The notes: generated from the letters alone by a model not told the origin. A stretch of DNA of 64,000 bases from Pseudarthrobacter oxydans (GCF_030812335.1 NZ_JAUSSN010000015.1:1-64000), one strand, 5' to 3'. Counted from the first letter of the stretch, positions 25,524-34,566 are shown. Made by a program: numbers and translations.

Positions 25524-27515
25524 GTGACCCACTCCACCACCGAAGCAGTCCAGACCCGCGAGGAGAACGTCGTCGACGACCTCTACTGGCGGGACCGGTA
25601 CGAGCCCATCACGGAGGACGACGAGTTCCTGCAGAAGATCGTGGACACCTCCGACCTTCCGGCGCTGATGGTGGCGCTGGCTGCCGTAACGGAAGACCTC
25701 TCCCTCCTGCGCGAGGACCTGCGGCCGCCGCAGCCGCCCGCGGAAATCGTGGGCATGCCGCATGGCGGCATGAGCCCGGAACAGCAGGCCCAGGCGCGCG
25801 GACTGGCTTTCTCGGCGCTGAAGCGGGTGCGCGAGGAGCAGCGGACCAGCGTCGGGACCTTGACCGAGGCCCAGGCCGAGGACATCCTGACCTGGATCAC
25901 CAACGCAGCCAACCCCGAGTACCACCCCATGCTGATGCACGACATGGCCCTGGTCGAGGGCAAGAGCGGCAAACCGACCTGGGACTTCACGGACATCGCC
26001 CTGGGCCGGGACTTCAGCGTGGCCGTCATCGGATCAGGGGTTTCCGGAATGGCAGCCGCCTACCGGCTGAAACAGGCCGGCATTCCCTACACCGTGTTCG
26101 AGAAGGGGCACACCGTGGGAGGCACCTGGTGGAAGAACACCTACCCCGGCGTGCGCCTCGACACCCCCAACTACGCCTACAGCTTCTCCTTTGCCCAGCG
26201 TGACGACTGGCCCCAGCAGTTCTCGCAGGGGTCGGAGATTTTCGAATACACCCGGCAGGTGGCCGAGCGCGGCGGCATCCTCGGCGAGATCGAGTTCAAC
26301 ACCGAGGTGACGTCCGCCAGCTACGACCAAGCCACGGGACTGTGGAACGTGGACATCATCGATGCCTCGGGCCAGCCGGTCAGCCGGCAGTTCAATGCCG
26401 TGCTCTCCGCCGTCGGCCAGCTGGACCGGCCCAAGTACCCGGACGTTCCGGGACGTCAGGACTTCGCCGGCATCCAGATGCACTCGGCCGAGTGGGACAA
26501 CAGCGTCGATGTGACGGGCAAGCGCGTGGCCGTCATCGGCACCGGCGCCAGCGCGTACCAGATCGTCCCCGCAATCGTGGACCAGGTCTCTTCGCTGACG
26601 GTCTTCCAGCGCAGCTCCCCCTGGATGCTGCCCACCCAGGGCTACTACGCGGACATGCCCGACTCGGTCCAGTGGCTGGTCCGCAAGCTCCCGCACTACG
26701 GGCAGTGGCTGCGGTTCTGGCAGCACTGGCTCGGCGTCGAGGGCCGGCAGCACACCACCGTCGCGGAACCGGGCTGGGACAAGCCCGGCAGTGTCTCCGC
26801 CGTCAACGCGCAGTGGCGCCAGGGGCTGACCGACATCCTGGCCAGGCAGTACCAGGACCGCCCGGACCTGCTCGCCAAGGTCACCCCGGATTACATCGTG
26901 GGCGGCAAGCGCATGCTCCGGGACAACGGAGTCTGGGCTGAGTCGCTGAAGAAGCCGCAGTCGGCGCTGGTCACCGAGGGCATCGAACGCATGACCCCCG
27001 GGGGCGTCGTCACCAAGGACGGGGTACTCCACGAGGTGGACATCATCGTCTACGCCACCGGCTTCCAGGCCTCGGAGTTCCTCGAGCCCCTGAAGATCAC
27101 CGGTCTCCACGGCACGGACCTGCACGCTTATTGGGGCGGCGATGCCAAGGCCTTCGCCGGCCTGACCGTTCCGAACTTCCCCAACCTGTTCATCATCACC
27201 GGCCCCAACACCGGCCATGTGGTCAACGGCAGCCTGTACTCGATGATCGAATACGGCGTGGAATACATCCTCGAGTCGCTGCGCCTCATCATCGAAAACG
27301 ACCTCAAGGCCCTGGACCTGAAGCAGGAAGTCCTCGACGAGTTCGTCGCGGGCCTGGACGCCGCCAACGCCACCAAGGCGTGGGGACACCCCAGCGTCCA
27401 CACCTGGTACAAGAACAAGTTTGGCCGTGTTTCCCAGATCTGGCCCCATCCGGTGTTGGACTTCTGGAAGATCACCCGCACCGTGAACCTCGACGACTAC
27501 AACCAGCTGGCATGA
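25524..27515 (+). CDS. hapE: Baeyer-Villiger monooxygenase, 4-hydroxyacetophenone monooxygenase-like
   Basis: A 663-residue FAD/NADPH monooxygenase. Two Rossmann motifs (GSGVSG at 170-175, GTGASA at 339-344) flank the Baeyer-Villiger fingerprint FAGIQMHSAEWD at 314-325. The roughly 150-residue N-terminal extension is characteristic of 4-hydroxyacetophenone monooxygenase. It would insert an oxygen beside an aryl ketone carbonyl to give an aryl ester. GTG 25524 follows AAGGAG. The 3' end overlaps the esterase gene by 4 nt (ATGA), matching the HapE-esterase partnership known from Pseudomonas fluorescens ACB. The gene symbol reflects this family resemblance; the true substrate may be a related ketone. 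Confidence 0.85.
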   Translation: MTHSTTEAVQTREENVVDDLYWRDRYEPITEDDEFLQKIVDTSDLPALMVALAAVTEDLSLLREDLRPPQPPAEIVGMPHGGMSPEQQAQARGLAFSALKRVREEQRTSVGTLTEAQAEDILTWITNAANPEYHPMLMHDMALVEGKSGKPTWDFTDIALGRDFSVAVIGSGVSGMAAAYRLKQAGIPYTVFEKGHTVGGTWWKNTYPGVRLDTPNYAYSFSFAQRDDWPQQFSQGSEIFEYTRQVAERGGILGEIEFNTEVTSASYDQATGLWNVDIIDASGQPVSRQFNAVLSAVGQLDRPKYPDVPGRQDFAGIQMHSAEWDNSVDVTGKRVAVIGTGASAYQIVPAIVDQVSSLTVFQRSSPWMLPTQGYYADMPDSVQWLVRKLPHYGQWLRFWQHWLGVEGRQHTTVAEPGWDKPGSVSAVNAQWRQGLTDILARQYQDRPDLLAKVTPDYIVGGKRMLRDNGVWAESLKKPQSALVTEGIERMTPGGVVTKDGVLHEVDIIVYATGFQASEFLEPLKITGLHGTDLHAYWGGDAKAFAGLTVPNFPNLFIITGPNTGHVVNGSLYSMIEYGVEYILESLRLIIENDLKALDLKQEVLDEFVAGLDAANATKAWGHPSVHTWYKNKFGRVSQIWPHPVLDFWKITRTVNLDDYNQLA

Positions 27516-29017
27516 GCGCGGCCGCCACCGAACCGCTGGCGGGCTTCCCCGCCGGGGAGGCCGGGTACGTCACGGAAACGCACGACGGCGTCGTCAGCGT
27601 CCGCGGCGTCCGTTACGGCGAGCGGATGGATCCGCTCGACCGGTTCTCCGCGCTGGGTGATCCGTCACCGTCGCGGCCGCAGGCCGCTGCGACGGTGTTC
27701 CCGCAGAGTCCCGGATCCCTGGACTGGCTCCTCGGCCCCGCGCTGTCCCGGATGCCGCAGAGCGAGGATTCCTTCCTGCTGGACATCTGGGCGCCCGAGG
27801 GCGCGAAGGACCTTCCGGTCCTGGTCTTCCTGCCCGGGGGAGCCTTCATCAGCGGCGCCGGGAATGTGCGCTGGTACGACGGCGCCCGGCTCGCCCGGGA
27901 GGGCAGCGCCGTGGTGGTCACCGTGAACTACCGGCTCGGTGCGCTGGGACTGCTCGGCGGCGCTGGCGGGGCCGACGGCGGTGCGGACCTGGGTCCGCCC
28001 AACCTTGCCGCGGAGGACATCCTGCAGGCGTTGACGTGGATTCACCGGAACATCGCCGCGTTCGGCGGCGATCCCGGGGCCACCACCCTGGCGGGCCACT
28101 CCGCAGGGGCGTGGTACGCGTACATGCTGAGCTTTGCCGGGCGGGCGCGCGGGCTGTTCAAGCGGACCGCCCTGTTCAGCCTGCCCTGGCAGCCTCCCTT
28201 GAACGCAGCGGAGTTCGCCGAGCGGTCCACGCTGTTCGCAGCCGCCCTCGGCGCTGCTGGCGGCGTCAGGGAGGGTTCGCCGGCATCCGCGGCCTCGGCC
28301 GGAGAAATCCTGGCCGCGCAGGCCGCGGTGTCGAAGGCCTATGCCGGCAGGGGTCTGGGCCTGATGCCGGCCGCGGACGGCGACCTGGTTCCCTCCTGGG
28401 CCATGGACTTCGAGGCCGCGGCCGCCGAGATGCATGTGGACGCGCTGCTGTTGAGCAGCACCGACGATGAAGCCGCCGCGTTCCTGCACGCCCTTCCCGT
28501 CCAGGCCGTCGGGCCGGAACAGCTTGCCGGCTTCGTCGGCGCGCAATTCGGCGCCGCCGCCGAGGCGACAACCTTCATCGAGGCACGGCATCCCGGCGCG
28601 ACGGACCACGCGAAGCTGGTGGAGGCCATGAGCCTGCACCAGTTCCGGCTGGCCGCCACGGAGCTGGCTGGCCGGGCGGACCAGGCCGGAATCCCGGCCA
28701 CCCTGCTGCGCTTCTCCGTGCGCAGCAGGCTGGACGGCGCCGGCAGCCCGCACTGTTTCGACCTGCCCTTCCTGTTCGGGAACCGCCCGGACTGGCAGGA
28801 TGCGCCGATGCTCGAGGGGTTCCCCTGTGACGTCTTCGATTCGGTGTCGGATCGGCTCCGGCCGCTGCTGCTCGGCTTTGTTGCCGACGGCGTGGCGCGG
28901 ACGCACGACGGCCAGCCCGTGCCGAGCTTCGATCCGAAGCGCCCGGCACTGTATTCGGTGGGCGAAACCGGAAGCGGCACCGCCGGCGTCGAGCCGGAAC
29001 TGCGGCCGCGGCGGTAG
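27512..29017 (+). CDS. Type B carboxylesterase
   Basis: A 501-residue alpha/beta hydrolase of the carboxylesterase B family. The oxyanion segment is VLVFLPGGAFISG (the usual HGGxF has Pro in place of His), and the nucleophile serine is in AGHSAGAWYAY. The family segments YRLGALGLLG and ALTWIHRNIAAFGGDPGATT are present. Its start overlaps the monooxygenase stop, so it should hydrolyse the aryl ester made by that enzyme, releasing a phenol and an acid. Very GC-rich, like its neighbours. The Pro substitution might alter the oxyanion hole or acyl preference. Confidence 0.87.
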   Translation: MSAAATEPLAGFPAGEAGYVTETHDGVVSVRGVRYGERMDPLDRFSALGDPSPSRPQAAATVFPQSPGSLDWLLGPALSRMPQSEDSFLLDIWAPEGAKDLPVLVFLPGGAFISGAGNVRWYDGARLAREGSAVVVTVNYRLGALGLLGGAGGADGGADLGPPNLAAEDILQALTWIHRNIAAFGGDPGATTLAGHSAGAWYAYMLSFAGRARGLFKRTALFSLPWQPPLNAAEFAERSTLFAAALGAAGGVREGSPASAASAGEILAAQAAVSKAYAGRGLGLMPAADGDLVPSWAMDFEAAAAEMHVDALLLSSTDDEAAAFLHALPVQAVGPEQLAGFVGAQFGAAAEATTFIEARHPGATDHAKLVEAMSLHQFRLAATELAGRADQAGIPATLLRFSVRSRLDGAGSPHCFDLPFLFGNRPDWQDAPMLEGFPCDVFDSVSDRLRPLLLGFVADGVARTHDGQPVPSFDPKRPALYSVGETGSGTAGVEPELRPRR

Positions 29018-29064
29018 TCCCGCCGCAAGCGACCGGCAGCCTGCACAGCATCCGACCGGAAACA

Positions 29065-29098
29065 CCAGTGGAGCCGTCCGAAGGGGCGGCTCCACTGG
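29065..29098. terminator. Bidirectional terminator, esterase/alcohol dehydrogenase
   Basis: CCAGTGGAGCCG (29065-29076) pairs perfectly with CGGCTCCACTGG (29087-29098) around a 10-nt loop, between two convergent genes. Confidence 0.85.
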
Positions 29099-29140
29099 CG
29101 TTAAGGGGCGGTGCGGATTTAACGGGCGGATACGAAGGGC

Positions 29141-30232
29141 TCAGAAGCGGGTGATGACCGAGCGGGCCACAGATCCGCCGCGCAGCAGGTCATACCCCTC
29201 ATTGATCTCGTCCAGCGAGATATGCCTGGAAACCAGTTCATCCAGCTTGAAGCGGCCCTGCAGGTACAGTTCCGCGTACATCGGGATGTCGATCTTGAGG
29301 TTGGTCGAGCCCATGGCCACGCCACGGATGCCCTTCTGCTTGCCCATCAGGTCGCCGAAGGGAGTCACCTCCAGACGGGTTTCGGGTTTCTGGACACCGA
29401 TCAGGAATGCGGTGCCGCCGATGTCCAGCATCGCGACGGCGTCCATCGCCGTCTGCTTCAGGCCGATCACCTCAAAGGCGCAGGTGACTCCACCGCCGGA
29501 GAGGTCCTTGACGGCCTGTACGGAGTCCCCGTCGCCGGCATTGACGATGTCCGTGGCGCCGAAGACCTTGGCGAGTTCGAGCTTGGCCGGCTGCAGGTCG
29601 ATGGCGATGATCCTGCGTGCCCCGGCCAGGGCGGCGCCCTGGATGACGTTGAGTCCCACCCCGCCGCAACCAATGACGGCTACGGTATCTCCGGGACGGA
29701 TGCGGGCCGAGTTGATGGCCGCCCCGGCGCCGGTCACCACCCCGCACCCCAGAAGCGCGGCGCGGTCGAACGGGATGTCCTTGCTGACGGAGACCACCGT
29801 ATTTTCGTGGACGAGCACCTGCTCGGCGAACCCGCCGACGCCGATGAATTGCGTCAGCGCGTCGCCGTTGCGGCTCAACCGCGGGCCCTGCCCCGGGGTC
29901 CGCTGGGTTTCCTGCGGATGGCGGCACTGGTAGGGGCGCCCGGTCAGGCACCCCCGGCAGTGGCCGCAGCTGTGGATCGGCGATGACACAACGTGGTCGC
30001 CCACGCGGAACTCCGTGACGTCCGGGCCCACTTCGGCCACCACCCCGGCGATCTCGTGGCCGAGCAGCGCGGGCATGGGGAATCCCACATTGGTCTCGGC
30101 CACGTGCATGTCGCTGTGGCACAAGCCGCTGGCGCGGACGTCGATGAGCACCTCACGGCCAATCGGATTGGCGATATCGATGTCCTGGACCTGGAACGGT
30201 TGACCCACACCGTCGAGTACTGCTGCTTTCAT
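29141..30232 (-). CDS. Zinc-dependent alcohol dehydrogenase 1
   Basis: A 363-residue medium-chain dehydrogenase of the class III-like bacterial branch. The catalytic zinc ligands Cys and His occur in GLCHSDMH and GHEIAGVV; the structural zinc site is the cysteine cluster CGHCRGCLTGRPYQC. The nucleotide-binding motif is VIGCGGVGLNVIQG, followed by an acidic residue (AIDLQ), indicating NAD(H). ATG 30232. It is divergent from a paralogue at 30371 across a 138-bp region. Likely role: oxidation of a benzylic or side-chain alcohol to the ketone or aldehyde. Confidence 0.9.
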   Translation of the reverse strand: MKAAVLDGVGQPFQVQDIDIANPIGREVLIDVRASGLCHSDMHVAETNVGFPMPALLGHEIAGVVAEVGPDVTEFRVGDHVVSSPIHSCGHCRGCLTGRPYQCRHPQETQRTPGQGPRLSRNGDALTQFIGVGGFAEQVLVHENTVVSVSKDIPFDRAALLGCGVVTGAGAAINSARIRPGDTVAVIGCGGVGLNVIQGAALAGARRIIAIDLQPAKLELAKVFGATDIVNAGDGDSVQAVKDLSGGGVTCAFEVIGLKQTAMDAVAMLDIGGTAFLIGVQKPETRLEVTPFGDLMGKQKGIRGVAMGSTNLKIDIPMYAELYLQGRFKLDELVSRHISLDEINEGYDLLRGGSVARSVITRF

Positions 30233-30333
30233 GACCGCTTGTTCCCCTCAAAAGATGAGCCGGAATCACCGGCATGGACGTGACTCAGACCACAAATATA
30301 AATATAGTGTGTCTTGAAGTGCAAAATCCACAA

Positions 30334-30345
30334 ATAATCGATTAT
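30334..30345. promoter_or_regulatory. 12-bp perfect palindrome in the divergent ADH promoter
   Basis: ATAATCGATTAT is a perfect palindrome 25 bp upstream of the second alcohol dehydrogenase start. Its core TAATCGATT also lies before the dioxygenase and permease genes. It is a strong operator candidate. Confidence 0.5.
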
Positions 30346-30370
30346 CAGTCACCAGGCGAGGGAGTCCAGG

Positions 30371-31456
30371 ATGAAAGCTGCAGTCATCAACGAAATCAAC
30401 GGCCGTTTTGATGTGGAAGAGGTCAGTATCGGTGATCCGGTGGGCCGCGAGGTCCTGGTCCAGGTCAAAGCTGCCGGCCTGTGCCATTCGGATCTGCTGG
30501 TCGCCTCGATCGACCGCGGGCGCCCGCTCCCCATGGTTGTTGGACATGAAATGGCCGGCATCGTGGCCGCCGTCGGTCCTGATGTCCGGGACCTCGCCGT
30601 CGGGGATCATGTGGTTGGCTCCGAAGTGAAGTTCTGCGGGCACTGCGAGGAATGCCTGGCCGGCCACAGCTACCGCTGCGTCAATCCCGGCGAGATCTCC
30701 CGGCCGCGGGCTGCCGGGTCCAAGCTGCGCAGAAGCAGCGGGGATGTGCACGCCTTCGGTGTCGCCGCCTTTGCCGAATACACCATCTGCCACGCCAACT
30801 CGCTGGTGCGGATCCCCAGGGAACTGCCCTTCCCGCAGGCGGCCGTACTCAGCTGCGCGGCCATCACCGGCGTGGGGGCGGCGCTAAATACGGCGAAGGT
30901 CCAGCCCGGCGACACGGTTGCCGTCATCGGCCTGGGCGGCATCGGCCTCAACATCCTGTCCGGCGCCCGGATCGCCGGGGCCACCACCATCATCGGCGTG
31001 GATGTGCATCCGGCCAAGCTCGAACTGGCCACCCGCTTCGGCGCCACCCACGTGGCGAACTCCAGCACAGAGGATGCCGTGGCCAGGGTTCGGGAGATCA
31101 GCGGGCGCGGAGTGCACCACTCCTTCGAGGCCATCGGGCTCGGGGCAACCCAGGCCCAAGCCATCGAGATGACCCGCGTGGGTGGCGGCGCCTACTTTAT
31201 CGGCATACCCCAGGGCGCGCCCCTGGAAGTGGACGTGCTGCGCTCCCTCATTGCCTCACAGCGGCGCATCCAGGGCGTTTACATGGGTTCGAGCAACATC
31301 CGCCGGGACATTCCGATGTACGCCGAGCTCTACCTGCAGGGCCGCCTGAACCTCGATGACCTGGTGGCGCAGGAAATTCCGCTCGAGGGGATCAATGACG
31401 CCTACCGACTCCAGGAGTCCGGCGCTATCGCCCGCAGCGTCATCACCTCGTTCTGA
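30371..31456 (+). CDS. Zinc-dependent alcohol dehydrogenase 2
   Basis: A 361-residue paralogue of the divergent dehydrogenase. Catalytic zinc residues are in GLCHSDLL and GHEMAGIV; the structural cluster is CGHCEECLAGHSYRC; the cofactor motif VIGLGGIGLNILSG is followed by GVDVHPAKLELA (NAD-type). ATG 30371 follows GGCGAGGGAG. A nearby palindrome could control both dehydrogenases. Having two similar enzymes may reflect two alcohol steps or two stereoisomers. Confidence 0.9.
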   Translation: MKAAVINEINGRFDVEEVSIGDPVGREVLVQVKAAGLCHSDLLVASIDRGRPLPMVVGHEMAGIVAAVGPDVRDLAVGDHVVGSEVKFCGHCEECLAGHSYRCVNPGEISRPRAAGSKLRRSSGDVHAFGVAAFAEYTICHANSLVRIPRELPFPQAAVLSCAAITGVGAALNTAKVQPGDTVAVIGLGGIGLNILSGARIAGATTIIGVDVHPAKLELATRFGATHVANSSTEDAVARVREISGRGVHHSFEAIGLGATQAQAIEMTRVGGGAYFIGIPQGAPLEVDVLRSLIASQRRIQGVYMGSSNIRRDIPMYAELYLQGRLNLDDLVAQEIPLEGINDAYRLQESGAIARSVITSF

Positions 31457-31502
31457 CGGAAGCGACGTGGGCATTGCCAAGCTCATAGTTTTTATATAAA
31501 AT

Positions 31503-31539
31503 CATTCAAAGAATGTATTTTCATCTCACAATGTTGTGA
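31503..31539 (+). promoter_or_regulatory. Two inverted repeats upstream of the hydroxylase operon
   Basis: CATTC-AAA-GAATG (31503-31515) and TCACAA-TG-TTGTGA (31526-31539) lie in an AT-rich stretch 50-85 bp before the hydroxylase start. They are good operator candidates. The second overlaps an upstream GTG at 31536, which argues against that codon being the true start. Confidence 0.5.
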
Positions 31540-31586
31540 AGGTTCCACGGGTGCCACCCCTGGTGCCAGCCAAGAAGGAGTTCAAA

Positions 31587-33107
31587 GTGACTGCACGCAC
31601 CGGAGCAGAGTACAAGCGGGGCCTGGATGACAGCCGCGAGGTCTGGCTGGGGTCGGAGCGCATCTCCGTCCTCGAACACCCGGCCTTCAAGGGTTCCGTC
31701 GAAGGCATGGCCGGCTACTTCGACTACCAGCACAAGTACGCGGCTGACTGCCTGACCACCCGCCCGGAGACGGGCGAGGCCATGAATGTGAGCCTCTCGC
31801 TGCCGAAGAACGCCGAGGACATTGCCCTCAGGCACCGCGCCTTCGACCGGCTGGCCCGCTACTCCAACGGCATGCTGGGCCGCACGCCGGACTACGTCAA
31901 CGTGGTCCTGGCCGGTCATGTCTCCCGCCGGGACATCTTTGACCGCTCCGGGGACCCTGTGTACCACCAGCGGCTGGCGGCCTACCACCGCGAAGTGATC
32001 GAAAAGGACCTCGCGCTGACCCACACCATCGTGCACGCGGCCATCGACAAGAGCGTCGGCGAGCTGCAGGGCATGAACGAGGAACTCACCCTTCGCGTGG
32101 TGGATCGGACCGAGCAGGGACTCATCGTCAAGGGTGCCAAGATGCTTGCCACCCTGGGCCCCATCGCAGACGAACTCTACGTCTACCCCGCAGTCCCTAT
32201 CCAGAAGGGCTTCGAGGAATACGCCATTTCCTTTGCCATCCCGGTGGCCACTCCGGGCGTCGTTGCCGTCTGCCGCGACCACTACGGCGTGGATGCCGAT
32301 GTTGCGGACAGGCCGTTCTCGTCGCGTTTTGACGAGCAGGACGCCGTCATCATTTTCGACGACGTGCTGGTTCCCTGGGACCGCGTGTTCATCGATGGCA
32401 ACCTGGACGTCTACAACGCCATCAATGCCGGCACCGCTTCCGGCAACACGCAGCAGCAGACGGCCATCCGTGCCGCCGTGAAGCTGGAGTTCGCCTACGA
32501 TCTCTGCACGCAGATTGCCAAGGTGACTGGCACCGAGAACAAGCCCGACGTCGGCGCGATGCTCGGTGAAATCTACACCTACCTGCGCCTCACCCGCGCG
32601 GCCATCCACTCCGCGGAAATGCGGGCTTCGGACTGGGGCGACGGCGCGTTCTTCTGCCACGACGACATCAGCGCTCTGCGGGCCATCATGCCCGGCTGGA
32701 TGATCCGGATCAACGAAATCATCAAGTCCATGGGCTCGCACAACCTGCTGGCCACCCCCACCGGTGGGGCCTTCAACGATCCGCGCCTGGGCCCGCTGCT
32801 AACGAAGTACCTGCCCGGCGCCAACGGCATCAGTGCCCAGGAGCGGGCCCGCATCATGCGCACCGCCTGGGACTTCGCCGGTTCGGCACTGGGCAGCCGG
32901 ATTGAGCTTTACGAACGCTTCTACCTCGGCAGCGTCGGCCGCGCCCGGGCCCTCGACCACCGCAAGGCCCAAGCGGCCGGGGAGACTGGCGCCTACCAGG
33001 CGATGTTCGAGGAAATCGACGGCCTGCCCGCCGCATCGGACGGTGCAGCGCCTGGCCAAACTGCCGCGTCCGCCGGTGACCGGATCGCCGTCGGGGCGCG
33101 GGGCTAG
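31587..33107 (+). CDS. HpaB-type FADH2-dependent aromatic hydroxylase
   Basis: A 506-residue oxygenase component of the 4-hydroxyphenylacetate 3-monooxygenase family. N-terminal RTGAEYKRGLDDSREVWLGS, the central VHAAIDKS region, FDDVLVPWDRVFIDGN and the C-terminal AWDFAGSALGSRIELYERFYLG are family hallmarks. It adds a hydroxyl to a phenol using FADH2 from a separate reductase. The reductase is encoded two genes downstream. GTG 31587 follows AAGAAGGAG; an in-frame GTG at 31536 would add 17 atypical residues. Substrate could be hydroquinone or a substituted phenol from the esterase step. Confidence 0.9.
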   Translation: MTARTGAEYKRGLDDSREVWLGSERISVLEHPAFKGSVEGMAGYFDYQHKYAADCLTTRPETGEAMNVSLSLPKNAEDIALRHRAFDRLARYSNGMLGRTPDYVNVVLAGHVSRRDIFDRSGDPVYHQRLAAYHREVIEKDLALTHTIVHAAIDKSVGELQGMNEELTLRVVDRTEQGLIVKGAKMLATLGPIADELYVYPAVPIQKGFEEYAISFAIPVATPGVVAVCRDHYGVDADVADRPFSSRFDEQDAVIIFDDVLVPWDRVFIDGNLDVYNAINAGTASGNTQQQTAIRAAVKLEFAYDLCTQIAKVTGTENKPDVGAMLGEIYTYLRLTRAAIHSAEMRASDWGDGAFFCHDDISALRAIMPGWMIRINEIIKSMGSHNLLATPTGGAFNDPRLGPLLTKYLPGANGISAQERARIMRTAWDFAGSALGSRIELYERFYLGSVGRARALDHRKAQAAGETGAYQAMFEEIDGLPAASDGAAPGQTAASAGDRIAVGARG

Positions 33108-33116
33108 GGTTCCGCC

Positions 33117-34550
33117 ATGACGGCGCAGACAGCGGAGGCCGCCGGCCTCGACCACAGCGTGGAAAACATGACGGGCACCGTGGCCAGGCATGTAGCGGAC
33201 ACCGGCTTCGAGGCCTTTGACGCAGGCACGGTGGCCCGGGCAAAGGTCCGGATCATCGACTCGCTGGGCAACATCGCCGCGGGCCACCGGGCCCAGGGCA
33301 ACGCCGCCGTACTGGACCTGGCCCGCCGCTGGGGCGGTGCGCCGGAATCAACCGTGCTGGTCCACGGCGTCCGCCTTCCGGCGCACAACGCGGCCATGGT
33401 CAATGCGGTGATGATGCGGTCCTACGACTTCGAGCCGATCGGCGCGGAATACGAGGACCAGACGCAGTCCGCCGCCCACATCAGCGGGACCACGGTTCCG
33501 GTGGCCCTGGCCGTCGCCGAGCAGCAGCGCTCCTCGGGCCGGGACCTGCTTGCGGCACTGATCGTGGGGGACGACCTCACCTCGCGCCTCGCCGCGGCGT
33601 CGGGCTTTGACGTCTACAGCGGCCAGGACAACACCGGCACCGTCAACGGCCTCGGCGGCACCGCCGTCGCCGCCAAACTCATGGGCCTGGACGTGGACCA
33701 GGTCCGGAACGCGCTGGGAATCGCGGTGAACCAGCTGTCCGGCACCGTGGCCAACATCTTCGACCAGACGCTCGCGTTCAAACTGCCCATTGCTTTCGCC
33801 GCCCGCAACTCCATCGTGTCCGCGGAGCTGGCGCAGGCCGGTTTCACCGGGCCGGCGGACGCCATCGCGGGCCAGCACGGGTTCCTGGACATGTACTGCT
33901 CGGCGCCGGCACCGGAGAAGGTGACCCGCCGGCTCGGCGAGGCCTTCTACGCGGACTGCGTGATCAAGCCCTGGGCCTCGTGCCGGGCCAGCCACCCCTC
34001 ACTGGACGCCTGCGTGCGGCTGGCCACCGAGAACCGGCTCAACGAGGAGGAGATCGAGGAGATCCTCATCCATGTGACCCCGCGGACCCTGAGGGGCTTC
34101 GTGGGCCAGCCGTTCGTGATCGGCGAGTGCCCGGAGGTCTCCGGATCCTTCAGCATCCGTTTCACGGCCGCCACGGCCCTGATGTACAGGACGGTGCGGC
34201 CGGAACACCTCACGCTGGAGCACATGCAGGATCCGCGCCTGCAGCGGCTGCTGGACAAGATCCGGCTGGTTGATTCGCTGCCGCCTGCGGAATCGCTCAC
34301 CGCCGAAGTGGAGCTGCGGCTCCGGGACGGTTCGGTGCTCAGGACCAGGACGGACGTGCCCAAGGGGGACATCTACGCCAGCCCGATGAGCGAGGCGGAG
34401 ATCCTGGACAAGTACTACGCCAACGCCGAATTCGGCGGCACAATCCCGCGCAGGAATGCCGAGGAAGCGGTCCGGCTGGTCCAGCGCCTTGAGGAGCTGG
34501 ACAGCCTGGCACCCCTCATCAAACTCTTCACACCCGACCTTCAGCACTAA
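33117..34550 (+). CDS. MmgE/PrpD family protein
   Basis: A 477-residue member of the family that includes 2-methylcitrate dehydratase and cis-aconitate decarboxylase. Characteristic segments: IIDSLGNIAAGHRA, VNAVMMRSYDFEP, GIAVNQLSG and IKPWASCRASHPSLDACVRL. It starts 9 nt after the hydroxylase gene and lies before the flavin reductase, so it belongs to the same transcript. In an aromatic operon it may dehydrate, isomerise or decarboxylate a ring-cleavage product; that is inference. No prpB or prpC genes are present, so methylcitrate metabolism is unlikely. Confidence 0.87.
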   Translation: MTAQTAEAAGLDHSVENMTGTVARHVADTGFEAFDAGTVARAKVRIIDSLGNIAAGHRAQGNAAVLDLARRWGGAPESTVLVHGVRLPAHNAAMVNAVMMRSYDFEPIGAEYEDQTQSAAHISGTTVPVALAVAEQQRSSGRDLLAALIVGDDLTSRLAAASGFDVYSGQDNTGTVNGLGGTAVAAKLMGLDVDQVRNALGIAVNQLSGTVANIFDQTLAFKLPIAFAARNSIVSAELAQAGFTGPADAIAGQHGFLDMYCSAPAPEKVTRRLGEAFYADCVIKPWASCRASHPSLDACVRLATENRLNEEEIEEILIHVTPRTLRGFVGQPFVIGECPEVSGSFSIRFTAATALMYRTVRPEHLTLEHMQDPRLQRLLDKIRLVDSLPPAESLTAEVELRLRDGSVLRTRTDVPKGDIYASPMSEAEILDKYYANAEFGGTIPRRNAEEAVRLVQRLEELDSLAPLIKLFTPDLQH

Positions 34551-34566
34551 ATCCCAGGAGGATGAA

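Noticed and set aside
26034..27449. 471-codon minus-strand frame opposite the Baeyer-Villiger monooxygenase
   Set aside because: Low-complexity composition and no family features; the plus strand carries all monooxygenase motifs.
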